From CAYGUI01 sp964353115 (GTDB lineage: Bacteria > Pseudomonadota > Gammaproteobacteria > JAGOUU01), in the NCBI GenBank assembly GCA_964353115.1, contig CAYGUI010000076.1, positions 1 through 5,670 on the forward strand: DNA of 5,670 nt, written 5' to 3'. The notes beneath the pieces are model-generated. The model ran no database searches, was not told the DNA's origin, and saw only the letters and a list, made by a program, of their open reading frames with translations. Shown piece by piece: positions 1 through 5,670 of this stretch; position 1 is the first letter of the stretch; the number at the start of each line of letters is the position of its first letter. The position numbers and the translations under genes were made by a program.

Positions 1-12
1 AAACAAAAATTT

Positions 13-810
13 ATGCGGCCGCCACTAAAATGGCCAGGGAGTAAATTTAGAATCTTACATCATATTTTGCCGGAATTATCTGGTGGAAAAAAATTGATTG
101 AGCCTTTTTTAGGCTCTGCCTCTGTATTTTTAAATTCTGATCACGACAAATATGTTTTATCTGATCTAAATCAAGATTTAATAAATTTTTATAAAGTTTT
201 GCAGCAAGAGGGGCGTGAATTTATTTTATATGCCAAGAGTTTTTTTAATAATAAATATAATTTAGAAAGTAAATATTATGATTTACGCGAAGAGTTTAAT
301 AATTTAGATTTAAGTTTAAAATCAGCGGCATTATTTTTATATTTAAATCGTCATGGATTTAATGGCCTTTGTCGTTATAATTTGGCTGGAAAATTTAATG
401 TTCCCTTTGGGTTTTATGAAAAACCATATTTTCCTGAAAAAGAGCTAGAATTTTTTTATTTAAAATCTAAAAAGGCTAAGTTTTTTTGCCAAGACTTTGA
501 ACAAAGCTTGAAAAATATTAGTAAAAATTCAGTAATATATTGTGATCCACCATATGTTCCACTATCTAAAACTGCAAATTTTACTTCATATAGCCCCGGA
601 GCATTTTGTAATTTAGAGCAAGAAAAGTTGGCGATGATTGCTAATAAATTAAAAAATCGTGGTGTAAAAATTATTTTATCTAATCATGATACGGAATATA
701 CTCGTAAAATTTATACAGGAGCTAATATCAAAAAGTTTGTTGCGCCAAGGCTAATAAGCTGCCGTGGCGATTCTCGTAAGCCGGTTAAAGAGTTATTGGC
801 GGTTTATTGA
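13..810 (+). CDS. dam: DNA adenine methylase (Dam, GATC-specific type)
   Basis: Transfers a methyl group from S-adenosylmethionine to adenine N6, most likely in GATC. The 265 residues match E. coli Dam (278 aa) along the whole length. Visible motifs are KWPGSK (6-11, SAM-binding motif X), EPFLGSAS (30-37, motif I), the recognition stretch around LNRHGFNGLCRYN (111-123), catalytic DPPY (178-181) and SNHDT (223-227). By alignment to the recalled E. coli sequence, the GATC-reading residues K9, L122, R124, P134 and Y138 are kept as K6, L119, R121, P131 and Y135. The phosphate-contact positions R137 and K139 are F134 and E136 here. ATG at 13 is the natural start because motif X follows at once. 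Only 12 bp of upstream sequence is visible, so no promoter can be judged. The 3' end overlaps convergent gshB by 18 bp. The family is certain; exact specificity is inferred. Confidence 0.96.
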   Translation: MRPPLKWPGSKFRILHHILPELSGGKKLIEPFLGSASVFLNSDHDKYVLSDLNQDLINFYKVLQQEGREFILYAKSFFNNKYNLESKYYDLREEFNNLDLSLKSAALFLYLNRHGFNGLCRYNLAGKFNVPFGFYEKPYFPEKELEFFYLKSKKAKFFCQDFEQSLKNISKNSVIYCDPPYVPLSKTANFTSYSPGAFCNLEQEKLAMIANKLKNRGVKIILSNHDTEYTRKIYTGANIKKFVAPRLISCRGDSRKPVKELLAVY

Positions 811-1719
811 TTGTTGCTCCAAGAAATCAAACAATTTTTCAGTTATTTTTTCATCACTGCCAGCTTCTATTTCTCTAATGCAAGTAGGGCTGGTAACATT
901 TATTTCAGTAATATAATTACCAATAATATCAACTCCGACGAAATATAATTTATTTTCGCGTAATTGATCTGAAATTTTATTAATTAATTTTTGATCTTCT
1001 TCTGTAATTTTAAATACTTTATTTGAAGCACCAGCTGCGAGATTACCGCGAAAGTCATCTATAGCTGGGATGCGTGCTAAACCATGCTCTACAGGCTCGC
1101 CATTAATTAGTAATATTCTTTTATCACCAGCAGATATCTCAGGGATAAATTTTTGTGCCATAACATGAGTATTTTGATTATTTGTTGATAAATCTAAAAT
1201 AGAGTTAAAATTATGATCACCTTGCTTTATTCTAAAAATACCACGTCCACCCATGCCATTTAGTGGTTTTACAACAATATCTTTATGCTGCTCTAAAAAT
1301 TTCTTAATAATTTCTTTTTTGGCTGCGATTATAGTTGGTGGAATGCAATCAGCAAAATTTAGCGCAAAAAGTTTTTCATTTGCATTTCTAATGCCGACAG
1401 GGGAGTTGATAATTAATAAACCGCGTTTCTCTGCTAATTCTAATAAATAAGTGGCATATAAATATTGATCATTAACTGGCGGATCAGTGCGGAATAATAG
1501 AGCATCTAAAGAATTTAAATTAACAAGCTCGTCATTCCCGTGTAGGTGGGAATCCAGTTCTGCCCAAACAGTATCATTCTCAAAATATAAATCAGTTATT
1601 TTAAAATAAAATACCTCATAATTACGACGTTTTGCCTCTTCTAGCATTGCTAAGCTTGAATCTTTTTTAGGATTAAGAGTAGCAATATCATCCATTAAAA
1701 TGCCTAATCTTTTATTCAT
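793..1719 (-). CDS. gshB: Glutathione synthetase, with an in-frame palindromic repeat
   Basis: Cytosolic ATP-grasp ligase joining gamma-glutamylcysteine and glycine, the second step of glutathione synthesis. The 308 residues compare with about 316 in E. coli. The N-terminal domain opens with LGILMD (5-10) and KKDSSLAML (18-26). RTDPP (77-81), NEKLF (114-118, K116) and VVKPLNGMGG (149-158, K151) match the substrate and ATP-binding parts of E. coli GshB. The mobile loop RGNLAAG (224-230) and the metal-binding residues D264, E272 and N274 before TSPTCIREIE are all present. Residues 55-63 (LDSHLHGND) are encoded by a palindromic repeat within a variable loop that is about 10 residues shorter than in E. 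coli. The start ATG lies 6 bp after the rsmE stop with no visible Shine-Dalgarno, so translation is probably coupled to rsmE. No gshA is seen in the window. Confidence 0.96.
   Translation of the reverse strand: MNKRLGILMDDIATLNPKKDSSLAMLEEAKRRNYEVFYFKITDLYFENDTVWAELDSHLHGNDELVNLNSLDALLFRTDPPVNDQYLYATYLLELAEKRGLLIINSPVGIRNANEKLFALNFADCIPPTIIAAKKEIIKKFLEQHKDIVVKPLNGMGGRGIFRIKQGDHNFNSILDLSTNNQNTHVMAQKFIPEISAGDKRILLINGEPVEHGLARIPAIDDFRGNLAAGASNKVFKITEEDQKLINKISDQLRENKLYFVGVDIIGNYITEINVTSPTCIREIEAGSDEKITEKLFDFLEQQSINRQ
1530..1557. repeat. Palindromic repeat element inserted in frame in gshB
   Basis: The plus strand reads ATTCCC (1534-1539), an 8-base centre, then GGGAAT (1548-1553), flanked by CGTC and CCAG. 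This is the form of the dispersed repeat CGTCATTCCCGCGNAGGCGGGAATCCAG known from many bacterial genomes. If transcribed from the plus strand, two extra G-U pairs would extend the stem and leave a 4-base loop; on the gshB mRNA strand these become A-C mismatches. The minus strand translates it as LDSHLHGND plus the first base of E64, a close variant of the common LDSRLRGND readout. It is the only copy in the window. Confidence 0.85.
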
Positions 1720-1725
1720 AATTAT

Positions 1726-2448
1726 TTATTGATTATTAAAAATTAAAATACTAAGAGCGGAGATAACTGCAGTTTCTGTGCGTAAAATTAAATTACCTAA
1801 TTTAAAGGCATTAAAATTATTTTTAGTGGCTAATTCTATTTCATTATCGGAAAATCCACCTTCCGAGCCAATAAGTAAATTTATATTAGAATTTTTAACA
1901 AATTCACGCATTATTGGTTTTTCAGTGTATGGATGCAAAATAATATTATAAAAATCCGGATTGTTATTTTTAATGATCCAGCTGTCAATTTTTTCAGGAT
2001 TATTTAATTTTGGCATTAAAGTCCGACCTGACTGTTGGGCAGCGTGAATAATAATTTTTTCTAAGCGCATAATCTTATTTTGTGCTTTATTATCTGGCTC
2101 AGAATATTGACTAATAATAGGAGTGATTGATGTTACTCCAAGTTCAACGGCTTTTTGAATAGCTATTTCAAAGTTTGAAGGCTTAGATATTGCTAGTCCT
2201 AGATGTATATTTTTTTCAGATTCACGCTTGATATTAATAAATTCTAATACTTTAGCCTCAATCGCTCGTGAAGATATATTAACTATTTCAGTCAAATATT
2301 CTCCACCTTGGCCGTTAAATAAGATTATTACATCACCAATATGGCGGCGCAGAGATTTTGCAATATGATTTAAGGCTTCGCCAGAAATATTAATTAGTTG
2401 ATTTTTATCAATATTCTCGGGGTAATAAATACGTGGTATATGTCGCAT
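1726..2448 (-). CDS. rsmE: 16S rRNA m3U1498 methyltransferase RsmE
   Basis: SAM-dependent SPOUT-class enzyme that methylates N3 of U1498 in 16S rRNA of the assembled 30S subunit. Its 240 residues match the usual length (243 in E. coli). MRHIPRIYYPE (1-11) and the segment to about residue 72 form the PUA-like RNA-binding domain. AISKPSNFEIAIQKAVELGV (86-105) begins the catalytic domain. HAAQQSGR (135-142), LLIGSEGGFSDNEI (191-204) and LGNLILRTETA (217-227) form the knotted SAM-binding region. The ATG at 2448 gives the canonical N-terminus, with no Shine-Dalgarno before it. It is the first gene of a two-gene unit with gshB, the same order seen in many gammaproteobacteria, and is probably driven by the promoter at 2488-2515. 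Nothing key appears to be missing. Confidence 0.96.
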   Translation of the reverse strand: MRHIPRIYYPENIDKNQLINISGEALNHIAKSLRRHIGDVIILFNGQGGEYLTEIVNISSRAIEAKVLEFINIKRESEKNIHLGLAISKPSNFEIAIQKAVELGVTSITPIISQYSEPDNKAQNKIMRLEKIIIHAAQQSGRTLMPKLNNPEKIDSWIIKNNNPDFYNIILHPYTEKPIMREFVKNSNINLLIGSEGGFSDNEIELATKNNFNAFKLGNLILRTETAVISALSILIFNNQ

Positions 2449-2465
2449 ACAAAGATTATATATTA

Positions 2466-2495
2466 TTGACCTATGCTATAAAAGTAAGTTATAAT
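2466..2495 (+). promoter_or_regulatory. Sigma70-type promoter for the unknown plus-strand gene
   Basis: TTGACC (2466-2471) and a perfect TATAAT (2490-2495) are separated by 18 bp. The expected transcription start is near 2502. An ATG at 2494 overlaps the -10 box and would lie upstream of the RNA 5' end, so the start at 2536 is preferred. The predicted 5' untranslated region is about 34 nt and contains no Shine-Dalgarno. Confidence 0.7.
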
Positions 2496-2515
2496 GCTAA
2501 TTAATATTTTTTCAA
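2488..2515 (-). promoter_or_regulatory. Probable divergent promoter for rsmE-gshB
   Basis: On the minus strand TTGAAA (2515-2510) and TATAAC (2493-2488) are spaced by 16 bp, placing transcription start near 2481, about 33 nt before rsmE. Its -10 box lies on top of the opposing -10 (2490-2495), because GTTATAAT is nearly self-complementary. A second candidate -10, TATAAT at 2460-2455, has only a poor -35 and would yield an almost leaderless rsmE message. Confidence 0.5.
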
Positions 2516-2535
2516 GCAACTTAACAATAATTATT

Positions 2536-3978
2536 ATGAAAAGAAAAGCATCACCATCAAGAGGATTTTCACCAAAGCAGCAAGCTCCCTCTTCTTCAGC
2601 ATCTCCTTCAACTGCTCCATATGTTTTACATGTATTGAACAGCAATATTGTAACTCCAGTAACAAGCCCGGTTAATGGTGTGCCTATTCCTTTAGGATCT
2701 CCATCAAGCTTTAAACAAAATCAAGATGGCGCAGTTTCTTCAGCTCCAGTTACTCCATTTACTCCCCCCTCTATTCCTAAGACTCCTGAAGTTTTACATA
2801 AGACTCCGGAAGGTTTACGTACTCACAAAAGTCCTCAAGGACTTATGCCAGACGATTCTCCTAATGTTCAAAATCCAGCAACAATAAGAGAATTTAGACA
2901 TCTTATTGAACAAACAAGAAGGCATTTAGGTTTTTATAGACCTGTATTTAATATGAAAATTACGTTACCAAATGGAACATCTCAGGGGAGAAAAGTGCGT
3001 AACTTTGAAATGGAATTGGATGGTTTTTTATGTTTTGCAAAAGGTAATGGAGTTATAGAAACTAGAGTAATTGAAAATAAAACTTTTTCTCCTCAAAATA
3101 GACAGGGTTCTTATTCTCTTGAAGGTCATAATGGATTAACTGGATCTTTTAGTGATGATCCAGAACTTGGAATTAGCATTAATGAAAAAGAAATTAAGGC
3201 GTGGGCTAGAGAGAATGCTGTTCATAAAATAAGTAGGCATATGGAATTCTGTGATGTATTAAGGGATGGAGTTTATACAAAAAACTTATTTAGTAAAACA
3301 TTAGATGAAATTGTAGCTTTAGATGATGAATATAATAGATTAAATCGAGAGTATGAAAATCTAATGTTTAAAAGAAGATCTGGTACTTTTGATTCCAATG
3401 ATGGTAAAAGAATAGGTCAAATTAATAAAGAAAGAAATAATAAATTAAAATTTGACGCATTGATATTTTTGAATGAATTAGAAATTGTTGATTTAATTGA
3501 AGGTAGGTTGTCATGCGTCGATAAATTTAAAATCATTCAATGTTTTCTTAATGATGATATTTTTTACCAATTTCGTTTTGCAGCAGAAGCAATGAATCGC
3601 CAATTATTAATTAATATTTGTAATGATGAAATAGCAATAGCATGCCCATCTTTTAACTTAAATCTGATTTCATACAATTCAGGAGCATTTGCTGCAAGAG
3701 AATGTTGTCAAGCTTTGTTGCTAGCAGATACTGCATCTCCTGCTGCTGCTGCTGCTGCTGCCGCCGCATCTCCGACAGCCCCTTCTTCGTGTACTTCATG
3801 TAATAGTGATTTGCCAGAGGAACAAAGCCCTTCTGAGCAAAGAACAGGTGAGTGGGTGGCGAAGAGGATAAAATTTCAATCAAGGTTGTTAAGAGCTGCA
3901 TCTTTACCGGGTTTTAATGAACCTGCTAGAGAACTTTTTCCTGCCGCAGCTGCTGCAGTAAATCCATCACCAAACTAA
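2536..3978 (+). CDS. Unrecognised Ser/Thr-Pro- and Ala-rich protein, 480 aa
   Basis: I do not recognise this protein. From the start at 2536 it begins MKRKASPSRG, with no signal peptide or membrane segment. Residues 1-115 are rich in Pro, Ser and Thr with many S/T-P pairs, probably disordered, and include a 7-residue tandem duplication (KTPEVLH, KTPEGLR). Residues 116-395 look folded: a helix (116-131), then strand-like segments carrying ELDGF (160-164) and IENK (179-182), which resemble a PD-(D/E)XK nuclease core, and a charged helical or coiled-coil stretch (251-280). The tail has nine alanines (403-411), a CTSC motif (419-422), a basic patch KRIKF (443-447) and five alanines (470-474). Arginine is AGA/AGG in 25 of 30 cases, unlike the neighbours. 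It ends with tandem TAA stops (3976-3981). A host-directed effector or an acquired accessory gene is possible but unproven. The open frame with structured composition supports a real gene. Confidence 0.85.
   Translation: MKRKASPSRGFSPKQQAPSSSASPSTAPYVLHVLNSNIVTPVTSPVNGVPIPLGSPSSFKQNQDGAVSSAPVTPFTPPSIPKTPEVLHKTPEGLRTHKSPQGLMPDDSPNVQNPATIREFRHLIEQTRRHLGFYRPVFNMKITLPNGTSQGRKVRNFEMELDGFLCFAKGNGVIETRVIENKTFSPQNRQGSYSLEGHNGLTGSFSDDPELGISINEKEIKAWARENAVHKISRHMEFCDVLRDGVYTKNLFSKTLDEIVALDDEYNRLNREYENLMFKRRSGTFDSNDGKRIGQINKERNNKLKFDALIFLNELEIVDLIEGRLSCVDKFKIIQCFLNDDIFYQFRFAAEAMNRQLLINICNDEIAIACPSFNLNLISYNSGAFAARECCQALLLADTASPAAAAAAAAASPTAPSSCTSCNSDLPEEQSPSEQRTGEWVAKRIKFQSRLLRAASLPGFNEPARELFPAAAAAVNPSPN
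2779..2820 (+). repeat. 21-bp tandem duplication inside the unknown gene
   Basis: Units 2779-2799 and 2800-2820 match at 18 of 21 bases and encode KTPEVLH and KTPEGLR. A degenerate third unit encoding KSPQGLM follows at 2827-2847 after a 6-bp spacer. All are in frame. Confidence 0.8.
3741..3761 (+). repeat. TGC trinucleotide microsatellite encoding polyalanine
   Basis: Seven perfect TGC units, read in frame as six GCT alanine codons followed by GCC, GCC and GCA. Together they give nine alanines at residues 403-411. Changes of whole units would keep the frame. Confidence 0.85.
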
Positions 3979-3984
3979 TAAATC

Positions 3985-3993
3985 TGCTAGAAT
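3985..3993 (+). promoter_or_regulatory. Possible extended -10 promoter before yheS
   Basis: TG, one base, then TAGAAT forms an extended -10 within the 21-bp gap. There is no good -35 (3965-3970 is CATCAC). The expected start of transcription falls at about 4000, the A of the yheS ATG, so a message from here would be leaderless. Readthrough from the upstream gene is an equally good explanation for yheS expression. Confidence 0.35.
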
Positions 3994-3999
3994 AGCCGG

Positions 4000-5670
4000 A
4001 TGATTAATTTACACGAAGTTACGTTAAAACGCGGAGCTAAAACATTATTTAATAATGTTAATTTAGCGCTGTATGATGGCCATAAAATTGGTATTGTTGG
4101 TAAAAATGGTTGCGGGAAAACCTCGTTATTTGCCTTTTTGCTTGGAAAACTTGAATCTGCCGGTGGATCAGTACATATATCTGATAAATTAGATATTGCT
4201 ACAGTTCAACAGGAATCTCCTGACAGTGAAAAATCAATAGTTGAATATGTAATTGATGCTGATCAAAAATTGCGTCAGTATCAAAATGATTTAGCGAAAG
4301 CAGAAGAAGAAAATAACACTGATGCCATGGCTGATTTATATGATGCCATAATTAATATCGATGGTTTTTCAGCAGAATCTCGTGCTGCAGTAATTTTAAT
4401 AGGTCTTGGATTCTCTGATGAAGAGCTGCAAATGCCGGTTAATTCAATGTCCGGTGGTTGGAAAATGCGCATAAACATTGCGCGTGCACTATTTGTTCAT
4501 TCAGATATTTTATTGCTCGATGAGCCGACAAACCATTTAGACCTAGATGCTGTTATTTGGCTTGAAAAATGGCTGCAAAAATATAGTGGTTTATTACTAG
4601 TAATATCTCACGATAAAGAATTTTTAGACAAAATTTGTTCTCATATTATTCATATTGAGCATAAAGCAATGAAGCTTTACACTGGAAATTATTCTAGTTT
4701 TGAGAAGATTAGAGCTGAGCAATTAGCGCTGCAGCAAAAACAGTATGAAAAACAGCAAAAGCAAGTTGCACATTTAGAAAAATTCATAAATCGATTTAAA
4801 GCAAAAGCATCTAAGGCTAAGCAAGCACAAAGTAGGGTGAAAACTTTAGAAAAAATGCAGTTAATTATGCCGGCTTATGCTGACTCACCATTTAACTTCG
4901 AATTTAAGGAGCCAGATAATATCCCTAATCCTTTAGTAACCTTGGATAAAGTATCTGTTGGTTATGAAGAAAAAATAATATTGGAAAATATCGATTTTCA
5001 GTTACGTGATGATGACAGAATTGGTTTACTTGGAAAAAATGGTGCAGGAAAATCAACTTTTATTAAGTTATTAGCAGGTGGCTTATCTCCCAAAAGTGGG
5101 GAGCTTACTAAAAATGGTAAGTTAAATATTGGTTATTTTTCTCAGCATACAGGAGATTCATTAGATCTTGATAAAACCCCGCTTGATATCTTTAAAGAAG
5201 TTTCAAGAGAAATGGGTAAAGAAGAATCTGAATTAAATATCCGTAAATATTTGGGCGGCTTTAATTTTAGTGGCGATATGTCGGTATCACAAATTAGAAA
5301 GTTTTCTGGTGGAGAAAAATCTCGTTTGGCGTTATCAGTTATAGTTTATAAAAAGCCAAATGTTTTATTGCTTGATGAGCCAACAAACCATTTAGATATC
5401 GAAATGCGCCAAGCTTTAATTATGGCCTTGCAGGGTTTTGCTGGGGCTGTAGTTACTATTTCGCATGATAGATATTGGTTGCGTCAAGTAATTGATAATT
5501 ATTATTTAGTAAATGATCAATCTATATCTAAATTTACTGATGAATTAGATGATTATTACGAATGGTTATTGAAAAAAGAATCACGTAAAAATTCTTCTAA
5601 AAATAAAAGTGTAGTTAGTAATAACAAAGATATTTCTGATAAGAAGCAAGAGCTAAAAAGTTTAGAAAAA
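4000..5670 (+). CDS. yheS: ABC-F family ATPase YheS, 3' end cut by the window
   Basis: ABC-F proteins are soluble tandem ATPases that bind the ribosomal E site and act on translation rather than transport; there are no membrane segments here. Domain 1 has Walker A GKNGCGKT (34-41), signature SGGWKMR (151-157), Walker B LLLDEP (171-176) and the H-loop ISH (202-204). A charged helical linker (about 230-290, with AKASKAKQAQSRVKTLEKM) corresponds to the tRNA-contacting arm. Domain 2 has GKNGAGKST (345-353), SGGEKSR (436-442), LLLDEP (456-461) and ISHD (487-490). Both catalytic glutamates (E175, E460) are present. VEYVIDAD, AVIWLEKWL and YTGNYSSFE are close to E. coli YheS, which favours it over Uup, EttA or YbiT. 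The visible 557 codons end in the Lys-rich C-terminal region; about 80 residues are likely beyond the edge, judging by the 637-residue E. coli protein. No Shine-Dalgarno precedes the ATG. Confidence 0.95.
   Translation, partial: MINLHEVTLKRGAKTLFNNVNLALYDGHKIGIVGKNGCGKTSLFAFLLGKLESAGGSVHISDKLDIATVQQESPDSEKSIVEYVIDADQKLRQYQNDLAKAEEENNTDAMADLYDAIINIDGFSAESRAAVILIGLGFSDEELQMPVNSMSGGWKMRINIARALFVHSDILLLDEPTNHLDLDAVIWLEKWLQKYSGLLLVISHDKEFLDKICSHIIHIEHKAMKLYTGNYSSFEKIRAEQLALQQKQYEKQQKQVAHLEKFINRFKAKASKAKQAQSRVKTLEKMQLIMPAYADSPFNFEFKEPDNIPNPLVTLDKVSVGYEEKIILENIDFQLRDDDRIGLLGKNGAGKSTFIKLLAGGLSPKSGELTKNGKLNIGYFSQHTGDSLDLDKTPLDIFKEVSREMGKEESELNIRKYLGGFNFSGDMSVSQIRKFSGGEKSRLALSVIVYKKPNVLLLDEPTNHLDIEMRQALIMALQGFAGAVVTISHDRYWLRQVIDNYYLVNDQSISKFTDELDDYYEWLLKKESRKNSSKNKSVVSNNKDISDKKQELKSLEK

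Noticed and set aside
15..22. GCGGCCGC (NotI site) near the left edge of an AT-rich sequence, suggesting vector sequence
   Set aside because: It encodes RPP at the start of Dam in the correct frame and leads straight into conserved motif X. There is no vector sequence beside it.
1253..1450. Plus-strand open frame opposite gshB
   Set aside because: It is antisense to the ATP-binding part of GshB, whose motifs are all in the minus frame.
2463..2645. Minus-strand open frame over the divergent promoters and start of the unknown gene
   Set aside because: It overlaps both promoters and the Pro/Ser-rich coding start, and has no recognisable content.
3653..3901. Minus-strand open frame with a polyglutamine run
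   Set aside because: The glutamines are the reverse reading of the TGC alanine tract. The frame lies inside the plus-strand gene and shows no family resemblance or start signal.
3941..3958. Imperfect GC-rich palindrome that could be a terminator stem
   Set aside because: It is made of alanine codons within the coding sequence and no T run follows, so an intrinsic terminator is not supported.
4281..4478. Minus-strand open frame opposite yheS
   Set aside because: A shadow of the first ABC domain, which is clearly coded on the plus strand.
4512..5395. A 29-bp near-repeat (4512-4540 and 5367-5395, two mismatches)
   Set aside because: Both copies encode the Walker B region of the two ABC domains, so the similarity reflects the tandem-domain protein and its conserved motif, not a mobile repeat.
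1..5670. CRISPR arrays, tRNA or rRNA genes, insertion sequences
   Set aside because: No regularly spaced repeats, cloverleaf or rRNA-like segments, transposase motifs or terminal inverted repeats were seen, and nearly all of the window is coding.

Overview
This is an AT-rich window (roughly one third G+C by eye), densely coded, with five protein genes and no RNA genes. The four recognisable products (Dam, GshB, RsmE and a YheS-type ABC-F ATPase) all read most like gammaproteobacterial proteins. The low G+C, the lack of Shine-Dalgarno sequences, a selfish-type palindromic repeat sitting in frame in a housekeeping gene, and an unrecognised Ser/Thr-Pro- and Ala-rich protein together suggest a host-associated or intracellular gammaproteobacterium. 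That lifestyle is an inference, and no genus can be assigned from this sequence alone.

Layout. A complete Dam adenine methylase gene (13-810, +) converges on gshB and overlaps its end by 18 bp. On the minus strand rsmE (1726-2448) and gshB (793-1719) form a tight two-gene unit with 6 bp between them, a pairing also common in gammaproteobacteria. gshB carries a 28-bp palindromic repeat (1530-1557) of the widespread ATTCCC...GGGAAT class, translated in frame inside the enzyme. The 87-bp gap between rsmE and the next plus-strand gene holds divergent promoters whose -10 boxes overlap almost completely. The plus-strand promoter also shows that the upstream ATG at 2494 cannot be the real start of the next gene.

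The plus-strand gene at 2536-3978 encodes a 480-residue protein of unknown function. It has a disordered Pro/Ser/Thr-rich N-terminus with a 21-bp tandem duplication, a folded-looking centre with a possible PD-(D/E)XK nuclease-like signature, a probable coiled-coil segment, and a C-terminal tail with two polyalanine runs. Its arginine codons (25 of 30 AGA/AGG) differ sharply from those of dam (9 of 11 CGN) and yheS (12 of 18 CGN), which suggests a different origin. It is the main candidate for something undescribed here.

Only 21 bp later, yheS begins at 4000 and runs off the right edge after 557 codons. An extended -10 lies just before it and could give a leaderless transcript. The conserved genes serve DNA methylation, glutathione synthesis, 16S rRNA methylation and ribosome function. 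Nothing links them into one pathway, and the unknown protein looks like an accessory insertion among core genes.
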